From the NCBI GenBank assembly GCA_964512285.1, contig CAZEJO010000019.1:1-32822 (forward strand): a stretch of DNA of 32,822 nucleotides. The letters are read 5' to 3'. Under the pieces are notes generated by a model. That model was given only the letters and a program-made list of their open reading frames with translations, was not told where the DNA came from and made no database searches. The first letter of the stretch is position 1. Every line of letters begins with the position of its first letter. Source of the stretch: SM23-28-2 sp964512285 (GTDB lineage: Bacteria; Chloroflexota; Dehalococcoidia; SM23-28-2). A program made the position numbers and the translations under genes. This document shows positions 16,946 through 25,221 of the stretch, piece by piece.

Positions 16946-18127
16946 TTGAGCACGCAGGCGGACCACGAGGCCAGGCTGAAGAAGATCCAGGCGAAGATGG
17001 ATGAGCAGGACATCGACGTGCTGATCGCCACGAGGCTGAGCACCGTGGGGTACGTCTTTGGCGCTTTCGTCCCCTGGCGGGGCGTCGCCGTCATTCCGCG
17101 CGATGGCGAGCCGCAGCTATACGTGCTGGGACTCGATAGCGAACGCGTGAAGGACGACGGCTTCTTCAAGAATGTGACCGGTGTGGCTCCCCTGCCGGGG
17201 ATGGCTCTGTGGGACCAGATTCTCTCACATCTTAGAGCGAAAGGGCTGGAGAAGGGGAGAATAGGGATCGAGCTGGGCCACTCGCCTATCAGGATAGAGA
17301 CCTTCCTGCTGGCCAGCGAGTACGAGCTCCTGAGGGAGGCCTTCCCTCAGGCGACCTTCAAGAACGCCACCCACTTTCTGAATGAGATATTCATCATCAA
17401 GGACGAGGCCGAGATCGAATCGTTCAGGCAGGCCGCCGAGATCTGTGACCTGGGGCTGGGCGTGGTGCTCAAGGAGCTGAGGGTTGGCATGACGGAGACG
17501 GAGGTGGCGGGCATCGCCGAGTACGCCATGAGGAAGGCGGGCAGCGAACTCAACTGGACGTTCACCGGCGGCCAGGAGATAGGCTCGGGCGTGAGAACGG
17601 CGTATTACTGGGGAGGGTGCACTCCGCCCACCAGGAAACGGATCGAGCCCGGCGACAACGTACTGCTGGACCTGCACGCCATGTACAATCTGTATCTGGG
17701 CGACCTGGCCCGCAACGCCATAATGGGCGAGCCTACGCCCGAGCAGCGGGAGCTAGCGGACGTCTTTGTCGCTGCCTGCGACCTGTTGTTGGAGAGCATG
17801 AAGCCGGGGGTGACATACGGTGAGGTGTCGGACAAGGTGGACGCCTTCATGGATAGAACGGGCTATAGGCAGTATGCCCTGCCGGGCTACGGTCACGGCA
17901 TAGGCATACTGGGCAACGAATGGTATCCCCTGCTGATGAACTCCAGCGTGCCCTACGAGTCGAAGGGAGACCTGGTGCTTCAACCGAACATGGTTGAGGT
18001 TGCGGCCTTAGTGCTGAACAGGCCGGGCGTAGGCGGCATGAGGATGGAGATGACGGTGCTCATTACCAAGGACGGAAACGAGCCGCTGAACAAGGTGCCC
18101 TTCGAGCCGGCAATCATCGAGCGGTAG
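16946..18127 (+). CDS. M24-family metallopeptidase (Xaa-Pro aminopeptidase/creatinase fold)
   Basis: 393 residues starting at TTG 16946, supported by GGAGG eight bases upstream. The N-terminal creatinase-type domain is followed by the pita-bread catalytic domain with metal ligands in the usual order: Asp in LLDLHA, Asp in LGDLAR, His in GYGHGIGI, Glu in NMVEVAA and Glu in RMEMTVLI. Members cleave Xaa-Pro peptides or hydrolyse small amide substrates; proline release would suit the proline catabolic enzyme upstream, but that link is only an inference. The next gene follows after 30 bp, so the two are probably one operon. Confidence 0.87.
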   Translation: MSTQADHEARLKKIQAKMDEQDIDVLIATRLSTVGYVFGAFVPWRGVAVIPRDGEPQLYVLGLDSERVKDDGFFKNVTGVAPLPGMALWDQILSHLRAKGLEKGRIGIELGHSPIRIETFLLASEYELLREAFPQATFKNATHFLNEIFIIKDEAEIESFRQAAEICDLGLGVVLKELRVGMTETEVAGIAEYAMRKAGSELNWTFTGGQEIGSGVRTAYYWGGCTPPTRKRIEPGDNVLLDLHAMYNLYLGDLARNAIMGEPTPEQRELADVFVAACDLLLESMKPGVTYGEVSDKVDAFMDRTGYRQYALPGYGHGIGILGNEWYPLLMNSSVPYESKGDLVLQPNMVEVAALVLNRPGVGGMRMEMTVLITKDGNEPLNKVPFEPAIIER

Positions 18128-18157
18128 CCGTTGCCGTAGGCAGGAAGGGGGCAAGCC

Positions 18158-19249
18158 ATGCGATTCGTGGTGCTGGGTGGGGCAGGCGACATGGGGAACC
18201 AGGCAGTGCGTACCCTGGCTAGTCATCCGGATGTGAGCGAGGTGATGGTAGCCGAGCTCAACCTGGCGGCGGCGCAGGAGCTGGCCGGGGAGCTAGGCGG
18301 CGTGGTGCAGGCCTGCCGAGTGGATGCTACTGACCACCAGGCGCTGGTGGAGACCATTCGCGGGTATGACGTGGCGCTCGGTTTTGTTGGGCCCTTTGTC
18401 TATTTTGAGGGGCCGCTGGCCCGCGCTGCCATCGAGGCTGGTGTGCATTACGTCAGCATCGCCGACGATTACGAGGCGGCACGGGAGGCCCTGGCGCTGG
18501 ACGAAGCGGCGAAGAAGGCGGGCGTGGCGGTGCTAACCGGCCTGGGCAACTGCCCTGGCCTGACTAACTTGATGGCGAAGAAGGGGGCGCTGGCCATGAG
18601 CCAGCCTCGCCGCATTCACATCGCCTGGTTCGGCGGGGCCGACGATGCCGGTGGCTATGCAAACTATCGCCACGCAGTGCACATCTTCTGCGGGAAGGTG
18701 CCCTCGTTCAGACGCGGGCGAGAGGTGCTGGTTCGCTCTGGCAGTGGCAAGGAGATGGTGCAGTTCCCGCCGCCGTGCGGTCGCTTGCCGGTCTACCACA
18801 CCGGTCACGCTGAGCCGGTGACCATCCCCCGAAATATCGCGGGGCTGGAGACGGTAACGCTCAAGGGCGGCATCTGGCCGGCCTGGCTGGCCCGGGCGGG
18901 CATCCTGCTGGAGCGGGTGGGCCTGGTGCGAGGCGAGCGGAGCCAGAGATTCTGGGCCGCTACCTTCCATCGCGTGCTGCCGCGGCTTCCGGCAGGAAAA
19001 TGCACGGTGTCGGGCTTTCGGGTGGACGTGTACGGGGAGCAGGACGGCGGCCAAGCGCATCGCCGATATACGTGCGTGGGCCGGATGAAGAACATCACCA
19101 GCATCCCGGCTGCGCTGGGGGCAGTGATGCTGGCGCAGGGGGAGATCGCTGAGCGGGGCGTCTTCGCGCCGGAGGCGGTGATCGATCCGGAGGTTTTCCT
19201 GGCCAGGTTGGAGCCGCTGGGCGTGAAGGTCGAGGAGCACGAGGGGTAG
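18158..19249 (+). CDS. Saccharopine-dehydrogenase-like NAD(P)-binding oxidoreductase
   Basis: 363 residues with the N-terminal dinucleotide-binding motif VLGGAGDMG and the Sacchrp_dh_NADP pattern (VDATDHQALVETIRG, LGFVGPF, GVHYVSIADD, TGLGNCPGLTNL). A C-terminal catalytic-like domain follows. The family acts on saccharopine, carboxynorspermidine and related amino-acid imines, and many members have no assigned substrate. AGGAAGGGGG precedes the ATG. It is likely co-transcribed with the M24 peptidase. No lysine pathway gene is near, so I do not assign LYS9 function. Confidence 0.82.
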   Translation: MRFVVLGGAGDMGNQAVRTLASHPDVSEVMVAELNLAAAQELAGELGGVVQACRVDATDHQALVETIRGYDVALGFVGPFVYFEGPLARAAIEAGVHYVSIADDYEAAREALALDEAAKKAGVAVLTGLGNCPGLTNLMAKKGALAMSQPRRIHIAWFGGADDAGGYANYRHAVHIFCGKVPSFRRGREVLVRSGSGKEMVQFPPPCGRLPVYHTGHAEPVTIPRNIAGLETVTLKGGIWPAWLARAGILLERVGLVRGERSQRFWAATFHRVLPRLPAGKCTVSGFRVDVYGEQDGGQAHRRYTCVGRMKNITSIPAALGAVMLAQGEIAERGVFAPEAVIDPEVFLARLEPLGVKVEEHEG

Positions 19250-19281
19250 AAGGGCTCTCGTTCCGCTGCTGGCCAACGGAA

Positions 19282-19309
19282 AAGGGGGAGGGCATTTGCC
19301 CTCCCCCTT
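19282..19309. terminator. Bidirectional hairpin terminator between convergent genes
   Basis: Perfect 13-bp inverted repeat AAGGGGGAGGGCA / TGCCCTCCCCCTT with a very short loop. On the minus strand it is followed by TTTTCC; on the plus strand only by TTCGG. It lies between the ends of the plus-strand gene at 19249 and the minus-strand gene at 19336. Confidence 0.75.
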
Positions 19310-19335
19310 CGGATGTCAGTCGATGGTGATGCCAG

Positions 19336-20730
19336 CTACGGGTCTACCGGCATCCCCAGGCACTGCACGTCGCTGGCGGTGATCAGCACCAGCAGGCTGT
19401 CGTACTTGTCCACTGTGGCGAGGGTGGTGATGTCGGGCTGATCGGGCACGTAGCGCTGCCAGCCCCCTGCGTCTAGTCCATAGGCGATAGCGAAGTCGCT
19501 GGCGATGCAGTTCAGGGCCGTGTCCGCAGCCGTGGCGTCGGCTCCCGTCCAGACGAAGTTGTTCCAGCCGATCGGCAGGTCGAAGTCGCGGGTGTCCGCG
19601 GCCGGCGTTGGGCTGGGCGTAGGGCTGGGAGTGGGGCTAGGGGTCGGCGTGGGGGTAGGGCTGGGGCTCGGGGTAGGAGCGGGCTCTGTGGCCCAGGGGT
19701 GGAAGACAACCGCACCCCTGACGTCGTCTGGAGGGGGACACTCGGTACCGTCGTCGTCCTCATCGTTGAAGATGCGGTTGGCGATGTCGCTCCTGGCAAG
19801 GCCTGCGCCTCCCCAGTAGTTGTAGGTGGCATCAACGGTGTTCTCGGCACCACAGTGCAGCGACACGTAGTAGTGCCCAGCGCTGAGAGGCCCGCTGAAG
19901 CTGTTGGCGTTCTCCGGTGAGCCGCCGATCTGTATGAAGGACTCTGCTGGCATGGGCGATACCAGGATGCCGTCGCTGTCGGTGACAATATCGTTGCGTA
20001 GCAGCCGGATATGGTTCGTGCTGGTGAGATACACCTGAGCGATGTCGTTGCCCGAGATGGTGTTGTCCGCCACGAGGGCCAGGTCTGGGCCGTCCGTGAG
20101 GATACCATGGTCCGTGTTGTCAACTATATCGTTGCTGAGGATATGGGTGGCCTCACTGCCCATGAGAACTATGCCGTCCCCATTGGCGTGGATGTTGCTG
20201 GCCTCGATGATGGTATCGGTGGCGCCTATATCCACAAATATGCCGGCACCCCAGGCGCTCACGTCCACGTCGGTGATCGTGGTGTTGTCCACCCCATGAA
20301 CGTCGATGCCCGTATCGCCACCGCCGGGCCCGTGCCCCGCCAACGTGAGGTGGCGGATGGTGACGTCGTCGGCAGTCACGTCGATGCCGTCGATGCAGCC
20401 GACTGTGCCGTCGATAACGATCTTGTCGATGTCGACATCCGCCTGACCCTCTATGGTGAGCTTCCTGTCCACCACTATGCCAGCGTCGTATGTCCCCTCG
20501 CAGAGCCGTATGATGTCGCCGTCGGCGGAAGCTCCGAGGGCGCCAGCAATGCTGGCGTAGGCCGTTGTCGTGGAGCATTCGCTCGGCTGGCCGACATCAT
20601 CGGCGTCATTGACCCAGCGCACCGTCTGGGCTTCGGCCAGCCAGCCCTGCCAGCTGCCTAGAGCAATGGTGAGGACGGCCACCACCGCCACAAGCGCTAC
20701 GACTGCTGTCCTGGAGCGAACCCACCTCAT
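19336..20730 (-). CDS. Secreted parallel beta-helix protein with C-terminal GWN module
   Basis: 464 residues from ATG 20730, chosen for the GGAGG at 20737-20741. Parts in order: signal peptide (MRWVRSRTAVVALVAVV...); a right-handed beta-helix with many NosD/PbH1-type turns (DGIDVTADDVTIRHLTL, TDGPDLALVADNTISGN, NHIRLLRNDIVTDSDGI); a spacer of (PS/PT)n repeats; and a final domain of about 70 residues beginning IGWNNFVWTG and containing DQPDITTL. That last module also occurs twice at the end of the protein at 6907. Beta-helix folds of this type bind or cleave polysaccharide, but no catalytic residue can be assigned. It is likely a surface or extracellular protein. Confidence 0.82.
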   Translation of the reverse strand: MRWVRSRTAVVALVAVVAVLTIALGSWQGWLAEAQTVRWVNDADDVGQPSECSTTTAYASIAGALGASADGDIIRLCEGTYDAGIVVDRKLTIEGQADVDIDKIVIDGTVGCIDGIDVTADDVTIRHLTLAGHGPGGGDTGIDVHGVDNTTITDVDVSAWGAGIFVDIGATDTIIEASNIHANGDGIVLMGSEATHILSNDIVDNTDHGILTDGPDLALVADNTISGNDIAQVYLTSTNHIRLLRNDIVTDSDGILVSPMPAESFIQIGGSPENANSFSGPLSAGHYYVSLHCGAENTVDATYNYWGGAGLARSDIANRIFNDEDDDGTECPPPDDVRGAVVFHPWATEPAPTPSPSPTPTPTPSPTPSPTPSPTPAADTRDFDLPIGWNNFVWTGADATAADTALNCIASDFAIAYGLDAGGWQRYVPDQPDITTLATVDKYDSLLVLITASDVQCLGMPVDP

Positions 20731-20787
20731 GATCAACCTCCTTTGATTCCGCTGACTCCCAAGCAGGCGACATTAGTGACGGACAGG

Positions 20788-20816
20788 ATGGTACGCGGGG
20801 CTGCATCTCACGTCAA
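20788..20816 (-). promoter_or_regulatory. Promoter of the beta-helix protein gene
   Basis: Minus-strand TTGACG (20811-20816), 17-bp spacer, TACCAT (20788-20793). It has the same geometry as the promoter of the other GWN-module protein gene (TTGACT-17-TACGAT). Confidence 0.5.
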
Positions 20817-20868
20817 GGCAGGATTGGCCGCTTGGCCGTCGTGCGGGCGGTCATCGACCCGCTGTCGG

Positions 20869-21705
20869 CTAGGCGGGTGGAGCGGTGGCGGCCGCTTCGT
20901 AGAGTCCCCTCAGGCGGCGCGTAAGCGGCCCCGGCCTGCCGCTGCCCACGTTTGCGCCGTCGACTGCCACCAACGGCAGCAGCCCGGCCACGGCGTTGGT
21001 GAGAAACGCCTCCTCGGCGGCTCGCAGCTCGTCCAGAGTGAGCGAGACTTCGCGGGCGCCGATGCGGGCCGCGCGGGCCAGCTCGAGCACCGCAGCGCGG
21101 GTGATACCGGCGAGCGCGCCGTCCTCCACGGGCGGCGTGAAAAGTTCGCCGTCCCGAACGAGGAAGACGTTGGTGGCGCTCCCATCCGCGAGGCGGCCAC
21201 GGCTGTTGAGGAAGAGCGCCTCGTCCAGGCCGGCGCGGCGGGCCTGCTCCCTGGCCAGCAGGCTGTCCAGGTAGTTCAGCGACTTGACTCGGGTCAAGGG
21301 AGACGTCTCGTTGCGGCGCACGCGGGCGACGAGGGCGGACATGCCGCGCTCGTACAGCTGTTGCGGGTAGTCCGTTGCGGCTCGTGCCTGGATCAGGAGT
21401 GAGGGTCGCCCGCTGGCTGAGCCTGCCGTAAGGGTGAGGCGCACGCGGGCGTCCTCCAGGCCGCAGCGTTCGGTCAGCGTCCGCACGGCGGCCCGTAGGT
21501 CGGCCAGAGTCTGGGGCAGCACAATGCCGAGGGTCTGTGCTCCCGCTTCCAGTCGGTCGAAGTGGCGTTCCAGCAGGTAGACGACGCCTCGGCGGGCTCG
21601 GAAGCTCTCGAACAAGCCGCGACCGTGAAGCAGCCCGGCATCGTCGGCGGCGACCTTTGCCTCCGCTGAAGGGAGGTAGGCTCCGTCGAGGTAGACCCAC
21701 GTCAC
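20869..21705 (-). CDS. pabC: Aminodeoxychorismate lyase (PabC-like class IV aminotransferase)
   Basis: 278 residues. I start at GTG 21705, which overlaps the pabB stop (GTGA), and gives the standard N-terminus TWVYLDGAYLP; the longer open frame upstream lies inside pabB. The PLP-binding Lys is in RVKSLNYLDSLLAREQA, and LADGSATNVFLV is the conserved cofactor-phosphate region. It eliminates pyruvate from aminodeoxychorismate to give p-aminobenzoate for folate. A branched-chain or D-amino-acid aminotransferase is excluded mainly by the coupling to pabB. Confidence 0.85.
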   Translation of the reverse strand: MTWVYLDGAYLPSAEAKVAADDAGLLHGRGLFESFRARRGVVYLLERHFDRLEAGAQTLGIVLPQTLADLRAAVRTLTERCGLEDARVRLTLTAGSASGRPSLLIQARAATDYPQQLYERGMSALVARVRRNETSPLTRVKSLNYLDSLLAREQARRAGLDEALFLNSRGRLADGSATNVFLVRDGELFTPPVEDGALAGITRAAVLELARAARIGAREVSLTLDELRAAEEAFLTNAVAGLLPLVAVDGANVGSGRPGPLTRRLRGLYEAAATAPPA

Positions 21706-22967
21706 GGCAGTCCCTCGCCGACCAGCACCCGCGTCATGGCTGCGCCTTTGTGCAGCGTCTCTTCGTACTCCCACGCTGGGTCGGAGTCGGCGACGATGCC
21801 CCCGCCCACGTGGAACGAAGCGATGCCGTCTTTGATGACCATCGTGCGGATGACGATATTCAGGTTCGTGGAGCCGTCGAAGCCGATGTAGCCGATGGCG
21901 CCGGTGTAGACGCCGCGGGCCACCGGCTCCAGTTCGTCGATGATCTGCATGGCGCGGATCTTCGGCGCGCCCGTGATCGAGCCGCCAGGAAATGTGGCCC
22001 TCAGCAGGTCGACGATGTCTCTGTCGAGCCGGAGGCGGGCCTGCACGGTGGAGGTCAGATGGTGGACCGTAGCGTAGGTTTCCAGCTCATAGAGGCCGGG
22101 CACAGCAACGCTCCCCACCTCAGCCACCTTGCCGAGGTCGTTGCGTTCCAGGTCGACGATCATGACGTTCTCGGCTCGATCCTTCACGCTTGCCAGAAGC
22201 TCTTTGGCCAGAGCGTGGTCAGATTGCGGGTCGAGGCCGCGCGGGCGCGTCCCCTTGATCGGTCGCGTTTCGATCAGGCGGTCACTTGACTGATAGTGGA
22301 GGAAGCGCTCTGGCGATGACGAGAGGACGGCGAAGTCAGGGTAGCGCAGGTAGGCAGCGAAGGGAGCCGGAGACTGGGCGCGCAGGCACAGGTACGCGTC
22401 GAACGGGTCGCGGCCGCAGGGAACCTGAAATCGCTGCGACAGGTTGACCTGGTAGATATCGCCTGCCCGGATGTAGGCCAAAGCCCGCCTCACTGCGGCC
22501 TCGTAGGCCTGCCGGCTGAAGGTGCTCCGCAGCCCGTCGAGATGGGGAGGCAGGCCCGGGACAGGTGGCAGCGGGGCCAGGGGACGCGGGTCGAACGGAT
22601 GCACGCGGTCGTAGAAGGCCAGGAGGCAGTCCGGTATCTTCAGGTCATCAACAGTTGTGTCGGGAAGGCGTTCGATGTGCTGTCTGAGACCGTAGCCAAG
22701 GTAGCCAACGGCTGCGCCGCCACGCATATGCTCTCGCTCGGACAGCAACGCATGGAGCACATCGAAAGGGTCGGCCTGGAAGCGCTCGCTGGCGCCGTGG
22801 CAGCGCTCGACCTGCACCCGCCGCCCCCAGCAGCGGAACACAACGGAGGGGTCGGCACCCCAGAAGGAGCGCGAGCCGAGACGGCCGTTGGCCATGGCGC
22901 TGTCTAGCCAGAAGCCGTACGGCTGCGAACAAACGGTGCGTAGGGTGGCGAGGTCAGCCCGCTCCAC
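21702..22967 (-). CDS. pabB: Aminodeoxychorismate synthase component I
   Basis: 421 residues of the chorismate-binding family, starting at GTG 22967. Motifs: GDIYQVNLSQRF, SPERFL, KGTRPRG, DRAENVMIVDLERNDLGKV and the signature GGSITGAPKIRAMQII. It converts chorismate with ammonia to aminodeoxychorismate. The translational coupling to pabC supports PabB rather than anthranilate synthase TrpE. The glutamine amidotransferase partner PabA is not in the window. Confidence 0.9.
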   Translation of the reverse strand: MERADLATLRTVCSQPYGFWLDSAMANGRLGSRSFWGADPSVVFRCWGRRVQVERCHGASERFQADPFDVLHALLSEREHMRGGAAVGYLGYGLRQHIERLPDTTVDDLKIPDCLLAFYDRVHPFDPRPLAPLPPVPGLPPHLDGLRSTFSRQAYEAAVRRALAYIRAGDIYQVNLSQRFQVPCGRDPFDAYLCLRAQSPAPFAAYLRYPDFAVLSSSPERFLHYQSSDRLIETRPIKGTRPRGLDPQSDHALAKELLASVKDRAENVMIVDLERNDLGKVAEVGSVAVPGLYELETYATVHHLTSTVQARLRLDRDIVDLLRATFPGGSITGAPKIRAMQIIDELEPVARGVYTGAIGYIGFDGSTNLNIVIRTMVIKDGIASFHVGGGIVADSDPAWEYEETLHKGAAMTRVLVGEGLP

Positions 22968-23085
22968 GACCCCCTAGTTTCAGGCAGTCTGTTGGGCTGG
23001 GTCAAGCCTCTGTTCAGGGTCATGCGTGCGCTTGCGCACCGCCGCACCCAGGACGGCGTGGCGGAAGCGACCGCAGGGTTCCAGG

Positions 23086-23114
23086 TTGACAAAGGGATAT
23101 TAACGCTATATAAT
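23086..23114 (+). promoter_or_regulatory. Perfect consensus sigma70 promoter
   Basis: TTGACA (23086-23091), exactly 17 bp, TATAAT (23109-23114). The leader to ATG 23154 is about 33 bases and contains AGGAGGAG. It should be one of the strongest promoters here, driving the DoxX gene. Confidence 0.85.
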
Positions 23115-23153
23115 ATGCAGAAACTGTAGAAAGAATTGTCTTAGGAGGAGAAA

Positions 23154-23678
23154 ATGACGGAGAATGTATCGACTGCACGATTCGGCGGTTGGAACCTGAC
23201 GTTCCGGTACATGGACGTTATCTTGCCCTTCACCTTTCTGTTGCGCGTCGCTATGGGCTGGATCTTCGTCTGGTCAGGGTTCGACAAGTTACTGGGCGAC
23301 TGGACATCGGCGGGCTTCCTGGTCAACGCTACCACGGGGCCCCTTGAGGGCTGGTTCGTGGATCTGGGGACCAACAGTGCGGCTGTCGATGTCATCGATG
23401 GGCTGGTCATCTCGGGCCAGATCCTCATCGGCATCACCCTGATCCTGGGCGTGCTCACCCGCTTCAGCCTGTTCTGGGCCGGGGCGATGATTTTCATGTT
23501 CTACATCGCCCAGTTCCCGCCAGCGAACAACCCCTTCCTGGATGAGCACATCATTTACATCGGCGTGTTTCTGCTCCTGGGCGCGCTGGGAGCGGGCCGT
23601 ATTCTCGGCCTGGACGCGCTCATAGAGAGGCTGCCTTTCGTGCGCAGGATTCGGGGCGCCGAGTACTTCCTGGGATAA
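23154..23678 (+). CDS. DoxX-family four-helix membrane protein
   Basis: 174 residues with four membrane helices. The DoxX pattern is clear: LRVAMGWIFVWSGFDKL in helix 1, QILIGITLILGVLTRFS after helix 2, and a helix 3 with FYIAQFPP. Relatives include the small subunit of thiosulfate:quinone oxidoreductase and many redox-associated membrane proteins of unknown role. A strong ribosome site (AGGAGG) and a consensus promoter suggest high expression. cysK follows with its own promoter, so a link to sulfur metabolism is possible but only suggested. Confidence 0.85.
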   Translation: MTENVSTARFGGWNLTFRYMDVILPFTFLLRVAMGWIFVWSGFDKLLGDWTSAGFLVNATTGPLEGWFVDLGTNSAAVDVIDGLVISGQILIGITLILGVLTRFSLFWAGAMIFMFYIAQFPPANNPFLDEHIIYIGVFLLLGALGAGRILGLDALIERLPFVRRIRGAEYFLG

Positions 23679-23687
23679 ACCGGTCGA

Positions 23688-23705
23688 AGCGTCTGTAGAG
23701 ACGCT
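23688..23705 (+). terminator. Hairpin behind the DoxX gene, possible terminator
   Basis: Perfect 7-bp stem AGCGTCT-GTAG-AGACGCT starting ten bases after the stop codon. No T-run follows, so it is a weak terminator or an RNA-stabilising hairpin. Confidence 0.4.
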
Positions 23706-23771
23706 GGGATCAGAACCAGCGGCCCGTGGGCGGCGGGGCAGGAGGGCCAGGCGGCAGGCAGAGGGAATTGG

Positions 23772-23841
23772 TATACTGCCTGGAAATAGGGCCTAGGCGT
23801 TTCTGCCTCCGGGGGGTTGCCGCGCCTAGTCCCAACTGGGA
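23772..23841 (+). promoter_or_regulatory. Extended -10 promoter and structured leader of cysK
   Basis: TGGTATACT (TATACT at 23772-23777) is an extended -10 element without a good -35. The transcript would begin near 23784. It then forms a strong stem, GGG-C-CTAGGCG (23789-23799) against CGCCTAG-T-CCC (23823-23833). An alternative small hairpin TCCC-AACT-GGGA (23830-23841) shares bases with that stem and reaches into the GGGAGGGGGAG ribosome site. The two structures are mutually exclusive at the CCC, as in a switch. I cannot match it to a named riboswitch class. Confidence 0.5.
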
Positions 23842-23856
23842 GGGGGAGACTCAGCT

Positions 23857-24789
23857 ATGGGAAAGATCGCTGGTGACCTCACTGAGCTCATAGGCAGCAC
23901 CCCGCTCGTCCGATTGAACAGGATGGCGGAGGGACTAGAGGCCACGGTAGTGGCAAAGCTGGAGTCCTTCAATCCCTGCGGCAGCATCAAGGACAGGATC
24001 GGCGTCTCCATGATCGAGGCGGCTGAGGAGGATGGCCTCATCACCAGAGATACGCTGATCGTCGAGCCGACAAGCGGTAACACCGGCATAGGCCTGGCCT
24101 TCGTCTGCGCCGCCAAGGGCTACAGGCTCATCCTCACCATGCCCGACACGATGTCCGTCGAGCGAAGGCAGCTTCTCGCCGTTTTTGGGGCAGAGGTTGT
24201 CCTCACCCCCGGGTCGGAGGGAATGCCAGGCGCCGTAAGGAAAGCCGAGGAGATCGCCGCCAGCCATCCCAATGCCTTCATACCACATCAGTTCAGGAAT
24301 CCCGCCAACCCTGCGATCCACCGTGCGACGACCGCCGAGGAGATATGGCGCGATACTGATGGTCAGGTGGACATCCTGGTAGCTGGGGTAGGGACAGGAG
24401 GAACGATCACCGGCGTGGCGGAGGTCATTAAGAAAAGGAAGCCGGAGTTCAAGGCCATCGCTGTTGAGCCGGTGGACTCGCCGGTCCTTTCCGGCGGCAA
24501 GCCAGGCCTCCACAAGATCCAGGGCATCGGGGCTGGCTTCGTGCCGGAGGTGCTAAGGATGGACCTGGTCGATGAGATCATTCAGGTCAGCAGTGATGAT
24601 GCTGGAGAGGTCGCCCGGCAGTTGGCCAGGCAAGAAGGGATACTGGTCGGCATATCCTCGGGGGCGGCGGTCTGGGCAGCCTTGGCGGTGGCCAAGAGAC
24701 CCGAAAACAGAGGAAAGCTGATCGTGGTGATTCTCCCCGATACTGGCGAACGCTATCTTAGCACCGATCTCTTCCAGTTGGACGGTTGA
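23857..24789 (+). CDS. cysK: Cysteine synthase A (O-acetylserine sulfhydrylase)
   Basis: 310 residues, the usual CysK length. The PLP Lys lies in NPCGSIKDR, the substrate loop is PTSGNTGIGLA, the phosphate loop is GTGGTITG, and GISSGAAVWAAL is the C-terminal family motif. The Cys-Gly in NPCGSIKDR is a minor variant of the usual NPxxSVKDR. It replaces the acetyl group of O-acetylserine with sulfide to make cysteine. No cysE is adjacent. Cystathionine beta-synthase is unlikely because the C-terminal regulatory domains are missing. Confidence 0.93.
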   Translation: MGKIAGDLTELIGSTPLVRLNRMAEGLEATVVAKLESFNPCGSIKDRIGVSMIEAAEEDGLITRDTLIVEPTSGNTGIGLAFVCAAKGYRLILTMPDTMSVERRQLLAVFGAEVVLTPGSEGMPGAVRKAEEIAASHPNAFIPHQFRNPANPAIHRATTAEEIWRDTDGQVDILVAGVGTGGTITGVAEVIKKRKPEFKAIAVEPVDSPVLSGGKPGLHKIQGIGAGFVPEVLRMDLVDEIIQVSSDDAGEVARQLARQEGILVGISSGAAVWAALAVAKRPENRGKLIVVILPDTGERYLSTDLFQLDG

Positions 24790-24923
24790 GTCAGCCCCAA
24801 GGTTCGGTCATCGAAAGCAGACCTGATCCCCTGCATTAGCCTCTAGTCGGCTCGTCTGGTAGACTGCCGCTGTTCAGCCGCGGAATCCAAGCCAAACGTC
24901 GCGTGACAGACTGAGGTGGCTTG

Positions 24924-25196
24924 ATGATCATGCCGTTCGGTTCCAGGCGCCGGGCGATCTTGCTCGGCCTGACGTTGCTCCTGGCTCTAGCTCTGATCGC
25001 CGCGGCCTGCGGCGAGGAGGAGGGAGAGGACGAGATCAAGGACATCCAGCGTAGCCCGGACACGCCCATCGTTATTCCCGCGGATGTGCCTATCATGATC
25101 GGCGTCTCAGTGCCGCTTCCGCACCACCTACACGAACGCGGCGGAGGGCACGCCCGGCGGCGGCGCGGATGGCGGCCAGGGTGGAAGGGAGCCTAG
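24924..25196 (+). pseudogene. Truncated lipoprotein, possibly a solute-binding protein remnant
   Basis: A clear lipoprotein signal (basic RRR, hydrophobic core, lipobox IAAAC) is followed by a short acidic linker and PIMIGVSVPL, which resembles the first beta strand of periplasmic binding proteins of branched-chain-amino-acid type. After about residue 65 the frame turns into Arg/Gly-rich sequence unlike a folded domain. In the +1 frame the same DNA reads FRTTYTNAAEGTPGGGADGG, which looks more like a natural C-terminus, so an internal deletion with frame change is likely. ATG 24924 or 24930 could be the start. Confidence 0.55.
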
Positions 25197-25221
25197 CGTC
25201 GGGTGTGGTGAGGTGGTGGTA

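Noticed and set aside
21702..22967. Anthranilate synthase component I (trpE)
   Set aside because: GTGA coupling to a PabC-type lyase and no tryptophan genes nearby; the PabB reading is preferred.
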